The position numbers and the translations under genes are program-made. From Haemaphysalis longicornis (Eukaryota; Arthropoda; Arachnida; Ixodida; Ixodidae): a stretch of DNA of 64,000 nt. The stretch lies in assembly GCA_013339765.2 (NCBI GenBank), contig CM023457.1:26866909-26930908 (forward strand), read 5' to 3'. Below, piece after piece: positions 23,515-34,571 of the stretch (position 1 is the first letter of the stretch; each line of letters starts with the position of its first letter). The notes beneath the pieces were generated by a model. It saw nothing but the letters and a program-made list of their open reading frames with translations. It made no database searches and was not told the DNA's origin.

Positions 23515-23852
23515 AAATGCGAATGCATTTCTTTTGCGCGAGAGTGCGCGGAATTTGTAATTAATGAGGAGACGGTGATTTGTAGCGTAACCATTTATTT
23601 AACACCACGCGGGAGCTCCGGCGAGCTCCCGCGATGCGAGCGCCCTCACACGCCCGAGCGCGCTCCTCCTCTCCACTGACTCGCCGCTGATCCGCCCGCA
23701 CCACCTGCTCCGGTTGCTAGGGGAGAGGAGGAGCGCGCGCGCTCGCAGCTGTTGCTATGGGAGAGGGGGTGAGAGCAGAGAGATAACACCTGCGGCCGCG
23801 TGAACGCCGCACGCCGCCTGACATGGCTCGACTAAGAAATGCATTCGCATTT
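23515..23852. mobile_element. 338-bp MITE with perfect 19-bp TIRs
   Basis: AAATGCGAATGCATTTCTT at 23515-23533 is exactly inverted at 23834-23852. The interior is GC-rich, with inverted GGGAGCTC-type blocks. No coding. Confidence 0.65.
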
Positions 23853-24192
23853 AAAAGCGCAAAGGGTCATGGGTACGTCGCCTGCTGCCGCCACTTCCGG
23901 TTCGAGATCTCTCCTGCCCTCCGTACGCCTGCGTGCGCCGGCGGCTGTCAGGCGCGTGTGTGCGTGTTGTTTATTTGTCACAGGGTGCTTACCTAGTGTG
24001 ATCAATCGTTGTTATTTATGGAATTCCCGGTGCATGAGCGTTTTTTTTTTTTCCCCAGTGGAAACAGAAACAACAAGCACACACGTGCGTGAAAGCCGAC
24101 GGCCTACGGGAGGCCAGGAGAGCTCCCGAACCGGAAGTGGCGGCTCTCCGCGGGGGAAAACAATGCACCCATGAGCCTTTGCGCTTTTTAAC
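23851..24192. mobile_element. 342-bp MITE abutting the 338-bp MITE
   Basis: The left end TTAAAAGCGCAAAGGGTCAT and the inverted right end TTAAAAAGCGCAAAGGCTCA extend into inverted GCCGCCACTTCCGGTTCG blocks. Arms are about 70 bp. It starts at the last bases of the preceding MITE. Confidence 0.65.
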
Positions 24193-24199
24193 GGTCACC

Positions 24200-24563
24200 T
24201 ATTGACCCCTGCAAACGAGTGGCCACCGGTGAGGCCCCGCGGCTCCTTCCCACCGGAGGGATATCCCGAATAGAGCGGTACCTCCTCCGGCTCCGCACCA
24301 GCTGCTACAACACAGCAGCACGCCTCCACAGGCAGGGTCGCAAGGCCACACCCACCTGTGCCCACTGCCCCGACCCCGATACATTAGATCACATCCTCTG
24401 CTCCTGCCCTGCAGTACGCTGGTGCCCGGAACAAAGCTGGTGTCTGGGTACCGGCGGCTGGGGCTACCTCAGAGGACATCCTGCATCCTCGGGGACCCTT
24501 CATGCTGCACCGAGAGGCCTTTGTTTGTCCGCTAGAATAAAGCTAGAGACCTTCCAACTTTAA
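24200..24563 (+). mobile_element. Non-LTR retrotransposon 3' fragment
   Basis: The frame reads RYLLRLRTSCYNTAARLHRQ, then CAHCPDPDTLDHILCSCPA (a CxxC...HxxxxC zinc knuckle seen at the end of many LINE ORF2 proteins), and ends SARIKLETFQL. The same C-terminal ending recurs on the minus strand at 32815-33052. Confidence 0.65.
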
Positions 24564-25360
24564 CTCGCTATAGGATGGACGCATTTCGTTCGCTTCGAGG
24601 AAGAGTGGGAATGGCGTCGGCCCGAACAGAAGCGCGAATAGATGAATAGGAAGCCATACCGCGAGCCGGCCTAGTTGGAGGCGATCGATGGCAACGTTGC
24701 GCAAAAACAAACGAGGGCAAATAAGAAACGAAAGGACAAGCGCACTTTCTTGTCGTTTCTTCTTTGACCTTGTTTTTTTTTGCGCAACTTCGCCATGTAT
24801 AGAAAGCCGCTACCGCCGCACTGCGCCCTCTAGTTCCAGCTCGTCGAGTAGCCGCGAATACCTCCCGGACGAAGGGCAATTAACTTGCCCGCTTAAAACG
24901 CCGACGTGGGGCAGTATTACTTGTTCAGGTTTCTTTCACTTCTAAGCCCGCGCACATAACCGGTTGCCGGCGTGCACGGCTTAGGGGGAGGGGTGCGTGC
25001 ACGCGGTCCTTACTGAGGGCGCCTCCGTTGTGCTGGCGGGAGGTTTAAACGCGGACGTCAAACGGCCCAATGCGACTTGTCCGGTGTCCTCTCAGTGATC
25101 GAGCGGATTGGGTTGGTGTGTTACACGAACAGTGAGATGCCTACGAAGCGGGAGTCAGCTCCTAGCTTGTCCGCGAGACTGAACCTTGGGTCCTTCCAAG
25201 TTTCATTCAGCTAATTGGCTGGGAAGTATGCTCAATAGCTATTTACGAACAAACGTGTTTCCTTTCATGCACTCCGTGGACTGCGTCCAGCTTCGCAGGT
25301 CATTTTTCTTCACAGAGTGGAAAGGGCACTAATTTTCTTACAGCCACGACTAGTACGCAC

Positions 25361-25577
25361 CCGCCGCGATGGCTCAGTGGCTAAGGCGTTGTGTTGCTGA
25401 GAACGGGGACGCGGGTTCGAGTCCCGGCCGCGGCGGCCGCTTTTCTGATGGATGCGAAGAGCCAAACCACCCGTGTATATACGAGATTTCGGCGCATGTT
25501 AAAGATCAAAATCAATCCGGAGCCCTCCACTATACGGCGCGCCTCATCGCCTTCATTTTGCCGGCGCGTTGAACCTT

Positions 25578-25641
<64 letters not shown>

Positions 25642-25682
25642 CAATCAACCAATCCAATCAGTCAATCAATCAATCAATCAAT
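25361..25682 (+). mobile_element. Ruka-like tRNA-derived SINE with CAAT tail
   Basis: The head CCGCCGCGATGGCTCAGTGG contains a Pol III A box, and GGTTCGAGTCC at 25414-25424 is the B box. A tRNA-unrelated body with the ACGAGATTTCGGCGCATGTT block and an (ATCA)n tail from 25579 follow. This layout is known from tick Ruka SINEs. It is the most complete copy in the window. Confidence 0.85.
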
Positions 25683-26151
25683 GAATGACTCGTACGCAGT
25701 AGCATTTGTGTTCCCGCGCAGTCGAATGTTTCTTCAAGACGTGGCGTTTTTTATTCGGTTTCAAAAGCCGCGGAAGACGGCCGGTAACGGCCGCATGATC
25801 GATAGGACCGTGCAATCGCGCCAGCCGAAGCCCCTAGCCGACATGAAGAACCACCGAGCAAGAAGGTTATCTTGCTCCGTGACGCAGCATAAAATGCCTT
25901 GTCATGCATGCTCCGGTGGCCGCGCGGCTGCGACTTGATGCGATAACTTTTTCGTTTTGTTTTACAACTGGCAGAATGTTCTGGAAGACGATATCGATGT
26001 GAAAGAGTGTAAGGGTAGGCGGTAGCCGACCAACAGCAGCGCTCTGTAATGCCAGGATAAGCGCGTTTTAGAACAAGGGGTACGCCATCTTGCCTGCATG
26101 CCTGTTGCGCATCGGGCGCAGAGTAGCTGCAGCGGCGCGGTGACGGCGGCG

Positions 26152-27736
26152 ATGGACAGGTGAGTTTTTTTCCACGCGGTATACTGTCTATTGGGGAAGT
26201 TTGGTTCGCGCTAAGAGTTGTTTTAATGCCATAAGTGTTGTCGTTTTCGTTTCCTTCAGTCGTTTTTCGTTGTGCCTGTGCCATCCCCGCTCCCAACCGG
26301 CTCGCTCGGACAAGCGAATACCCACGAGGGCCTGGACTTACTTCACGGTATGCTGCTTCACAGTCTTCACCGACGACTCTTCCAAGTGGTGAGTTCCGTG
26401 GCTTAAGGCCCGGTGCGACGTGCGGCGTGCCCACGAAACCGGCTTTTCTTTTTTTCGCGACGCTGGACGTTTGCGTATTTGAATTTTCCTAACCGAGCGC
26501 ACATTAGCCTCGGAGCCGGACGTTTCCTGGGCCGCCGCGACGCAGGGATTCCGACTGTCGCCAAAGCTTTGCGGTGCGCGTTAGGCTGTAGCTTTCGGGA
26601 CAGCGGCGCAGTGGCGGTGTTGGAGCCCTTCGCCACTGCCTCTAGCGTCGGACTCAGCTCGGAAGCCCCGTTAGGTTGTGGTGATAGTCGGTCTTCCTTT
26701 CCGAACGCCGCGGTAGCCGAGGTATATGCACTTCGATAATGCCTTCCGCTCGCACGTCCTCGGTTCGCGCGGCGTTCGGAATACAGTCGCCACCTTCAAC
26801 GAGCATCACTGAAGCACGGAACGCAGCTCTGCGGTCCACGGCTCCAAATTGGGGTCGTGGCAAAGGCGAGTGATGGAATTGGTGTCCTTGGTTCCTTTTC
26901 AGGTTCGCGTCCGGCACCGCCTCCGCCCTCCTCTTTCCCTGACCCTTGCGTCGTGTCTTATTGCACTTGCTCCTTCCCGCAAACATGCACTACTCTTCTG
27001 GCTAGGCAGGTACACGTCTCCATCTGTCCTATCTACTGAGCTCGACGACGCGTGTTTTGTACAGAGGTGTTTTCTGGTAATAAAAGTGGTTCTGTCGCTG
27101 TTCGTCTGTAATTACTTTGCCTTTCAGCGTCCCTTCCCGTTCCTGCCAGGCGTAATCATGGTCCCCGCATTCGGTAAGCCGTGATTACCTTCGAAATTAC
27201 ATTTCTAACGTGCTTTGCCTTTTGTTCCAGACCGCCTCCTGCCTATGCGTACCGGCCACCGCCGAGCAGGACGGGGCCGTCATCGAGACGTCCAGAATGC
27301 CGTTCGAGTCGAGCTGTACATGGCTGCGCCTGTCTTGAAATCATTAAACCCTGTTTGCAATCGGTAAGGAATGGTGATCTCCCTAAACGTAACATTTTTA
27401 ACGTGATTTGCCTCTTGGTGCAGACCGCCTCTGGACGGTGGCGTCCTGGTGGACCTTAGGGGACGGTGCCGTCATCGAGCCTTCACGGATGCCGTTCGAG
27501 TCGAGCTGTCCGTCGCTGCGCCTGTCTTGGAATTAAACCCTGTTCGAAACCGGAGTACTGCCTTTGTCGTTTGTACACAGTCGATGCGGCTCGCTGGCTC
27601 TGTCGGCTCGAGCGACATCAAGTACTGTGTCGGTCTCTTGTACCTCGTTTCGAACAGTATTTTAGCAAATCCTAGTTGTCAGAACTCATTAAAGTTGGGA
27701 GAGAAAAAAAAAGAGCGAACAAGTTCGCACTCCTAA
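26152..27736 (+). other. Candidate spliced transcription unit with a duplicated exon (function unknown)
   Basis: Good splice borders mark 26152-26159 (ATG GAC AG|GTGAGT), 26260-26388, 26903-27009, 27128-27173, 27231-27363 and 27424 onward. The first two exons join in frame from an ATG (MDSRFSLCLCHPRS), but later exons break that frame. A second open frame starts at ATG 27159, runs through two short introns (57 and 60 bp) and ends at 27736. It is Arg-rich and matches nothing I know. Both coding and non-coding are possible. Confidence 0.35.
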
Positions 27737-29099
27737 AATGATTCGCTAGGAGTGCGGTTAGGGACAGCCATTGACCCCGTGTGAACGTCGCACCGTTCAT
27801 GAAGCGAAGTTCTTACTCGGGTACTTTGTCCTCGGGCTGGTGTGAAAGTGTTCATTCTAGGCAACGTGTCCTCCCAGGATTTGGCCCCAGGACGGCGAGA
27901 AAGGTAAATGAACTGTTGTGTGTAACTTGTACAGGGGAGTACGGCGTAGCCGCCGGCAAAGTAGCATGCGGACAGAAGTCTGACCGTTTTTGTCGTCACT
28001 CGTAGAGTTGAGTGTAATACTCGGCGTACTGTTTACTTTTCTCAGTGGCTCTAACCAATTTGTGTCCAGATAAACCATGGCGTGCCATACCAGAGTGTTA
28101 TCAGATGTAGCTGCTCAAAGATTAGCGATTCAGTATCGACAAGTTTTGTACGTAAATGTGCAGTGAAGGGCTCGATTATGCATGGTGGCAATGCGAAAAA
28201 CTGTCGCAAAGCGCCTCAGTGACGCTAAGCCCCAAGCAGATCGTCACAGAGGAGCGTAGCAGCCCTGCCAGAGTGGTGCATTACCTGTGCGAAGGATGTG
28301 AGCCTGTGGGGAACCCCGACTGAGTTTTCACCCCCAGAGGGGCGTTTGCTTCAAACTCACCGGAAATAAACAGTGTGCGCGCGTTCCGGTGTTTGTTGTG
28401 ATGACGGCGTCAGTGTCTGTTGACGCTGCCAAGAGTCAAAAGACGTTTGGTTATGTCTCCCGCCTACTTGCTTGGCCAGCGGGCTCCTTCATCTCGAAAG
28501 CAATTAGTGTGCCCTGGCAGAGAATATATTTCCTTCGTGGTCAATAAAAATGCATAAAATGATTCACGATTGTTGTCCTCCCTTGCTCCACTCACCAAAG
28601 CGTTCAGCACTAATCAGAGGTACCGAAAGCACAGCGGCAAACAAATAATGTTCACATACGGCCATATTTTCGCTTCAAACCAGAGGAGTCCTATTCGACG
28701 ATAGAAATACATGTACTGAATTAAGTAAAGAAACAGTAATGCTATAACAGACCAAGTAAAAGAAATGAAAGAGAAAGGAACAAAGTGAAAAAAAATTGCT
28801 GAAAAGGTACTGAATCAGGCTTACGGCTTATGCGCGGGGCTCAATCTCTGACAAGACGACGGAATCTGCCGGCCACTGTATACCGCCATCTAACCTCCAC
28901 ACGTCATTGGCGCAGAGAAACGCCCTCTCAAGGACAGACTCCGCCATTAAATGGCTCTAATAATGTGCCCTAATGCGTGTGGAACTAAACACATGGGTAA
29001 TTTGCCTGGTCAAGCTAAGGCTGAAAGCTTCAGAACTAGCGCTACTAGCCACGGGTGTACTAATGGGAACGAAATACGTACGTCTCAACTCAGCCCGCA
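27737..29099. other. Intergenic stretch, nothing firmly recognised
   Basis: No exon with supported borders and no clear repeat ends were found. It lies between the candidate spliced unit and the foldback at 29100. Confidence 0.3.
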
Positions 29100-29100
29100 T

Positions 29101-29510
29101 GCAGTCTTTGCCTCAACGGGCGCTTTCTAACCATTCCGACGGCGCCGAAAAGGGCAAGGAAGGCGCCAAGAGGCACGATTTGCGTCGCCGTTATCAGGAA
29201 AATCTTTTGCTGATAAGGGGGGTATTTTCAAGCATTCTTTAGCAAAACTTTTCACTCGAAGGTGTAACCATGGAGTAACATTAGGCAGCGCGAAAAGGTG
29301 TAAACTTTGACTCCCTTGAGGGTGTACGTGCTGACTCTCTTTTGCAGGGTTTACCTACACCCTTTGAGGGAAAAAAGTTTCGCTGAAAAGACCCCCCTTA
29401 TCAGCAAAAGATTTTCTTGATAACGGCGACGCAAATCGTGCCTCTTAGCGCTTTTCTTGCGCCTTTTGGTGCCTTCAGAATGGTTAGACAACGCCCGTTC
29501 CGGCCCAAGA
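29101..29510. mobile_element. Foldback element with a repeated arm downstream
   Basis: Arm 29101-29240 (TTTGCGTCGCCGTTATCAGG, TTTTGCTGATAAGGGGG) is inverted at about 29385-29508. The centre holds AAGGTGTAAA/TTTACACCCT-like motifs. A further partial copy of the arm (AAATCTTTTGCTGATAAAGG) lies at 29709-29790. Confidence 0.65.
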
Positions 29511-30172
29511 TTTTCGGGACGCTCAAAATATACGCCCCTTCACATCCTCAAGCCTGCGAAGCTGTAATTAGTCACACATTACCGAGTTTCGCGTAATTAA
29601 TTAACAGAGACAGTAATTTAGAAATCCGCGGACCTTTCAGCAAACTTGCCGTGTTTTTGACCATAGTGCAGAATACTTCGGCTCGAAGGGTGAAAACTTT
29701 CATGTTATCGGGCAAATCTTTTGCTGATAAAGGGGGTCTTTTCAAGCGTTCTTTAGTTAAACTTTTCACTGGAACTGTGGAAGTATAAGCCCCGGCGCAG
29801 AAGGGTGTCAGTCCTTGCACCCGAGAGAGAAAGAGAGAGAGAAATATGTTTATTGGAGAGGTTGGCCTAGGAAAGTCAGAATTTGCTCCCTTGTGTGCAG
29901 CGTAATGTTAGACCTTATGAGGGAAACGTTCACATCACATGTGTAAGTTTTCTCTTCGACGCGAGTTTTCATATGATCTTATTTATTCGTATTCAGAGAT
30001 CTTAGTGAGTGAGGGTTTGTTCTAGAACGTAGTTTCCCATCCAAATTCCCTTTTATATTCATATTTTTAATTTTTTCTTTTCAATTCTGTACATGCACGC
30101 CACTGTGCTCAAGCTGGTGTAGCCAGCGAGCTCAGGAGCCTTGATAGAGGCAGCAAATATTTAGAAAACTCT

Positions 30173-30366
30173 TTTATTTTCGCAATTGAAGCAAGGAGTA
30201 TGAGCGACATGGCGAGATGCTACGACGCCATGTTTTGGCGGCGTGAAGGATTGCAAGCTTGTACAGAACACGGGCAGGCTTGGACGCGCTTCGGGTTTTG
30301 AGCTTCAAAGAGGTGTCCTGACTTGTCGAACAAGGCCAGTGCGCTGAAGCCAAGTGAATGCAACAT
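30173..30366 (-). CDS. Candidate 3' terminal exon of an unidentified gene
   Basis: A strong acceptor (TTCTTTGTTTTTCAG) precedes 30366. One frame reads MLHSLGFSALALFDKSGHLF and stops at 30220; another stays open to a TAA overlapping an AATAAA signal at 30178-30173. A correctly placed acceptor and poly(A) signal suggest a real last exon. The reading frame, upstream exons and product are unknown. Confidence 0.35.
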
Positions 30367-30544
30367 CTGAAAAACAAAGAACAAGAAGAAAAAGCCAAAG
30401 TTACACGCATGCAGCAGTCAGGAACGGAAGCAGCTGCGGGCTGACGACCCGGTTTATTACAGCTCCATAGTAGGGAAAGGAGCAGGCTGATAAGCATCCT
30501 TAGGCATCACAGATTGCATGAAATTAGTTTTATAGACTTTCAGT

Positions 30545-30668
30545 CATGCTTCTACGAGGTCGCGGCTTCGATTCCCGGCCGCGGCGGCCGCTTTTCTGAT
30601 GGAGGCGAAAAGCAAAAACACCCGTGTGTACGAGATTTCGGCGCACGTTAGGCGCACGTTAAAAAAAA
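30545..30668 (+). mobile_element. Ruka-like SINE, 5' half
   Basis: The B box region GGCTTCGATTCCCGGCCGCG and the body block CGAGATTTCGGCGCACGTTA match the full copy at 25361. The sequence then departs. The missing 3' part reappears at 31405-31470. Confidence 0.65.
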
Positions 30669-31227
30669 TGGCAGCATCTCAACTCCGTGGATAATGGCGA
30701 GGGTGCGGAGTACGGGGACCGTGACATCCAAGTTGCACCCCGAGTGAAATCCGATTTGCGCCCCGACCGTCATTCGATTTTAGTCACTTTGCCTCCGCTT
30801 GCCGCGATTTCGTATTCGGGGAAGCTCGTTGTCTTCGTAACGTTAGCAGCAGCGTGACGCGTCTTGCATTCGTTTCCATCCATGGCGGGAAGAGGGTATG
30901 GGATTTTCAGAACCCGCTTACATATGCGGTGCACCGCGGCGCCATCTCGTGTTTCCGCGTGGCGCCATTTAGCTTAGTTCGATGCAGTCACTGTGTATTA
31001 CAACTTGATCGCAACCTGACTACACCGGTGCTTTTGTGCGTTTTCTTGTTGCTAGATTACGTTAGTGCCTGTTTTCGAGTGTTTTGGAGTGCTCTTGTAC
31101 CCTTTTAGATAGTTTCCGCAGAGATTTTCGCTTAATGGTGGTGTGCGCACGGATTGACGCGGACGGACATTGGGAGGTCCTAAGGTACTCCGCACCCTTA
31201 CAGGCGAGGGAGTAAGCCGTTTGGCTC

Positions 31228-31342
31228 TCGGGTACTAACTCACGGTCGTAGCCCAATGGGTAAGACGACTGACACTACCTCTGTCTGGTCTACTAAACAC
31301 AGGCTCGAATCCTGCCGGTGCCTGTGCGATTTTTTGCGATTT
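31228..31342 (+). mobile_element. Second tRNA-derived SINE family, copy 1
   Basis: GGTACTAACTCACGGTCGTA leads into an A-box-like TAGCCCAATGGGTAAGAC and a B box GGCTCGAATCC. A related copy lies at 50208-50325. It differs from Ruka in both head and body. Confidence 0.5.
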
Positions 31343-31404
31343 TAAATGTTATGCGCACGGACGCGGACAGTACATTGTGCGGTACTAAGGTGCTCCGCAC
31401 CTAA

Positions 31405-31470
31405 AAAACGCGCCTCATCGCCTGCATTGCGTCAGCGCGTTAAGCGATACAATCAATCAAGCTTTACAGC
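31405..31470 (+). mobile_element. Ruka-like SINE, 3' half
   Basis: GCGCCTCATCGCCTGCATTG, GCGTTAAGCGATACAATCAATC match the 3' end of the full Ruka copy. It continues the 5' half at 30545-30668 across about 740 bp of other DNA that includes the second SINE. Confidence 0.6.
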
Positions 31471-32109
31471 GCAGGGTATACAGAGCAACACTTTGCCTTC
31501 CAGCCAAGCCCTCTACAATACGCTTACTCTCAACTGGCACCGTTAACACGATCCCCCAGCCCTTCGAAGACCACCGCCTTAGCCAACTTGCTTGTCTATC
31601 CACAACCCCCTAAGGTTCGTTCCTCCTGCATTAACTGAACCTCACTGCTCCACTTCGACAAGGCCACTGAATTCTCATATGGATGACTTTTGAAATGCAC
31701 GCTGGCTTTCTCTCATGCTACCTTTTACGGCCCTTACGAAAGAATTTCTTATGTCATTCGGTAAGTTGGCTTTCCAAATACGGGGTTGGCGAGCCTCACT
31801 ACGTTGGAACTGGCGCGCACGAAAGGAGCATCGTACCTATGCGCCTCCTGGACAACGTCGAGAAGGCAGAGAGGGAGCCAGCTGGCAGGCACCTCTGCAG
31901 CATCCCAGGAGGCTGTTGATGCGGCGACCAAGTGCCCAGCCTCGCGAGCATGGGCCTTCGCATATCACAATCCAAGTCTGACGCCCACGATGGAGAGCCT
32001 GTGTGTGCGTGGTAACCACAGAGAGGTGTTTTACGTAAGCTTTGCCATTGCCACAACAGTGCCGCAGATGGCTATGCCTGCTTTTTTGTGGCATCAAACC
32101 AGAAATCGA

Positions 32110-32127
32110 CCCCCCCCCCCCCCCCCT
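32110..32127. repeat. Poly-C run
   Basis: A C-homopolymer of about 17 bases; a similar run lies at about 42138-42155. Confidence 0.8.
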
Positions 32128-32445
32128 TGCGTTGCGGAGAATACTTCCCACCCTATGATATGTCCAAGGACGCCGAAGAGAACGCCGCAAGCCGCCCCCC
32201 TCTCCAGGAGAGAGCGCACAGCTTTCGTTGCGTTGTCCGCAGTCGAGTTGCGAGGGAACAACTGTGCACGATTTCTGATCGTGCGTAGTTTCAGTGACAG
32301 TAAAGGGCTTTTCATAATTCTTGGAGAGGCGATTTCTAGGACAATAGACTTTACCCCAAACCACATTCCGAGTAGTCGATGGTAAGTGCTGCAGGGTCCC
32401 TTTAAAACGGTAGAGACACTGGCCTAGGTTTCCAGCAACCAAATT

Positions 32446-32558
32446 GGTAAACATGTACCTTCTTATTGGTGCAGATCCACGGACCCTGGTGCTAGATATC
32501 TCGCTAGCAGCATGTGTCGCTTGTGCATGTCCCCTGGTTCGCAGCCCTTCATCTGCAG
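32446..32558 (-). CDS. Candidate exon of unidentified minus-strand gene
   Basis: Between acceptor CTGCCTGCAG and donor AAG|GTACAT one frame reads EGLRTRGHAQATHAASEISS. A second frame reads MKGCEPGDMHKRHMLLARYL and stops at CAATAA. Splice borders are good, but neither frame matches a family I recognise. Confidence 0.25.
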
Positions 32559-32814
32559 GCAGTGCCAGAAGGGATCTGCATCGACAGAACAAAACAATAC
32601 ATGTAATGCAAGACAATGGCAAACAACGTGAAAAGACTGAAAATTAGACTGCAAAAACTGTGTCCTTAACCTCTGCCATTTCATAGAACTAAACACAATG
32701 GCTCCACATAGATGAGCTGTGAAGCAGGGCACAGTCAACGAAGTGCACGAAACAAACCACATTTGTTCATAATTTGCAAGGCAGCATACTTACTAGTCGT
32801 TTTACTGAATTAAA

Positions 32815-33052
32815 CTTGGACGGACTCGAGCTTTATTCTAGCGAACAAACATGGGGCTGTCTGTTTCCCTTGCTGTGTGTGTAGCACACAACCCAATTTG
32901 CTCGACCAGTGAAGACACCAGACAGGTTGCATTTGGCTGTTCGACGTCCATGTATAAGACTCCACATGTAAGAGGGTGTGAAACCTATAGTTTTGCATGC
33001 ACGACCTACCCTCCTTCCTCCGGTCCCCGCATGTGCACACGTAAACCAGCAA
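32815..33052 (-). mobile_element. LINE 3' end fragment
   Basis: The minus-strand frame ends LFARIKLESVQV, and the DNA TTCGCTAGAATAAAGCTCGA matches the 3' end of the LINE piece at 24530-24563. Confidence 0.5.
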
Positions 33053-33390
33053 CCGCTTATGTGTGTGTGCTAAGCAAAAAAGACAAGAGCAAGCGGCACC
33101 CAGAAAATGGCTTCACTGGAATGAAACCAGGGGGGGGGTTGAGACACAGACTGCTTTGCAGTAAAAAGAATGCTCCCCATGCTGAAAAAGTGGTGCTTTT
33201 CACATTTATATTACTGCAGAGCATAACATTACACGCATAAAACTTCCCTCCAAAAGTATACACCAGCTTGTAAAACTTTAAGCTAAAGGGGCCATGCAGA
33301 CACAACACAAGTTTGGTTCATTCGAAAGATTGTCACATTAAAATCATAGTGACACCACTTTTAATGTGCACTTCACCCAAATAAGCTATA

Positions 33391-34571
33391 TACCGTATTT
33401 GCACGAATATAACGCGAGTTTTTTTTTCGAAATTACGTGCTCCAAAACGCACCTCGCGTTATATTCGGAATCGAGTTCAGCTACGAGGCGCGCGAGTCTG
33501 GAGAAAGACGAGAAAGCCATCCCAGTTGAAGGAAACGAGGAACGGGAACATTGCGCCAAGTGAAAGTGAAAGGAGGAAAACCGAATCTGGAAAGAACTCG
33601 TCGCCCTTGTGACGCACACGCAAAAACACGGCGCGAGAGGAGCGCGAGGGCGAGGAGCGAGCGGGATGAGGGAGAGGGCGAGAGCGAAGGTCACCTGATC
33701 GCCCCTCGCCGCTGCCGCCGAGTTGTTCTGCACATCGTCAGCGTCGCGCCAAACGGAACTCGAATTTCTTTGTTCCGCATCTGTTGAAGTGCTTTTTTTC
33801 CCTGTCTTCTCGTCTCGAGAGTCGTTCGCGTTTCGTGTGTTACGCGCACCCACGGACCTCACACAGAGAAGAGGACTGAGTACGACGCATCCTTTAAGAA
33901 GAAGGCAATAATCCTGTCCGAAGACGTCGGCAACTCGTGTGCGGCACAACGGATGGACAGTGCGATGATGCGCGAGTGGCTTTGCGTCGTGTGGGACAAC
34001 CGCCCGGGTGCGGCGTTGGCGAAGACGTCCATGCTCGTGCTGGACGCCTTCAGGGGACACTTGACTGACGAAGTCAAGAACGCCATCAGGGAGGCCAAGA
34101 GTGACCTCGTGGTGATTCCCGGGGGCATGACTTCACAACTGCAGCCTCTCCATGTTTGCATCAACAAACCCTTCAAGGATCGCGTACAAAGAGAGTACGA
34201 GGAGTGGCTGGCCGAGAATAACAAGGCGCTCACACCGACGGGACGCGTCAAGCGGGTGTCGATCTCGCAAGTCACCCAGTGGATCGCGAACGCATGGGAG
34301 GCTATGCCGCGCTCAATTGTGTCGCGCGCCTTCCTCAAGTGTTGCATCTCCAACAACATTGATGGCAAGAACGACGACGCGATCTTCACGGACAGTGACA
34401 AGGAGATCAGCAGCGACGACGAGTAGAATAAAAACGAAAAACGTACGTCGACTTTCAGTCTCTTTTCACTTTTTGTGTTCTCAAGAGTTCGCGTTATAAT
34501 AGTAGTAATATTTTTTTTCTTATTTATGCTATCAAAATCTACCCTCGCGTTATATTCGTGCAAATACGGTA
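33391..34571 (+). mobile_element. Tigger/pogo-like element, 1181 bp, internally deleted
   Basis: The perfect ends TACCGTATTTGCACGAATAT and ATATTCGTGCAAATACGGTA are inverted and extend into GCGAGTTT. It carries a rearranged transposase frame. It is nested in copy C of the 875-bp element. Confidence 0.85.
33850..34426 (+). pseudogene. Internally deleted Tigger-type transposase
   Basis: TEYDASFKKKAIILSEDVGN, the start of the DNA-binding region, passes directly in frame into DSAMMREWLCVVWD and SMLVLDAFRGHLTDEVK. The latter holds the second catalytic Asp of the DDE domain. GGMTSQLQPLHVCINKPFKD and an acidic end (SDKEISSDDE) follow. The helix-turn-helix bulk and the first catalytic Asp region are missing, so it cannot be a complete transposase. 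Confidence 0.8.

Noticed and set aside
25370..25440. A tRNA gene
   Set aside because: Only A and B boxes are present, and the sequence continues into a body and CAAT tail known from Ruka SINEs. This is a SINE, not a functional tRNA.
25751..26434. A 227-codon minus-strand open frame
   Set aside because: It lies in a CpG-rich block, has low-complexity Arg/Ser/Pro content, no domain, no splice support and overlaps the opposite-strand candidate unit. Stop codons are rare there by composition.
31837..32622. A 261-codon minus-strand open frame
   Set aside because: It contains a run of Gly from the poly-C tract and no domain. Only the short part at 32446-32558 has good exon borders.
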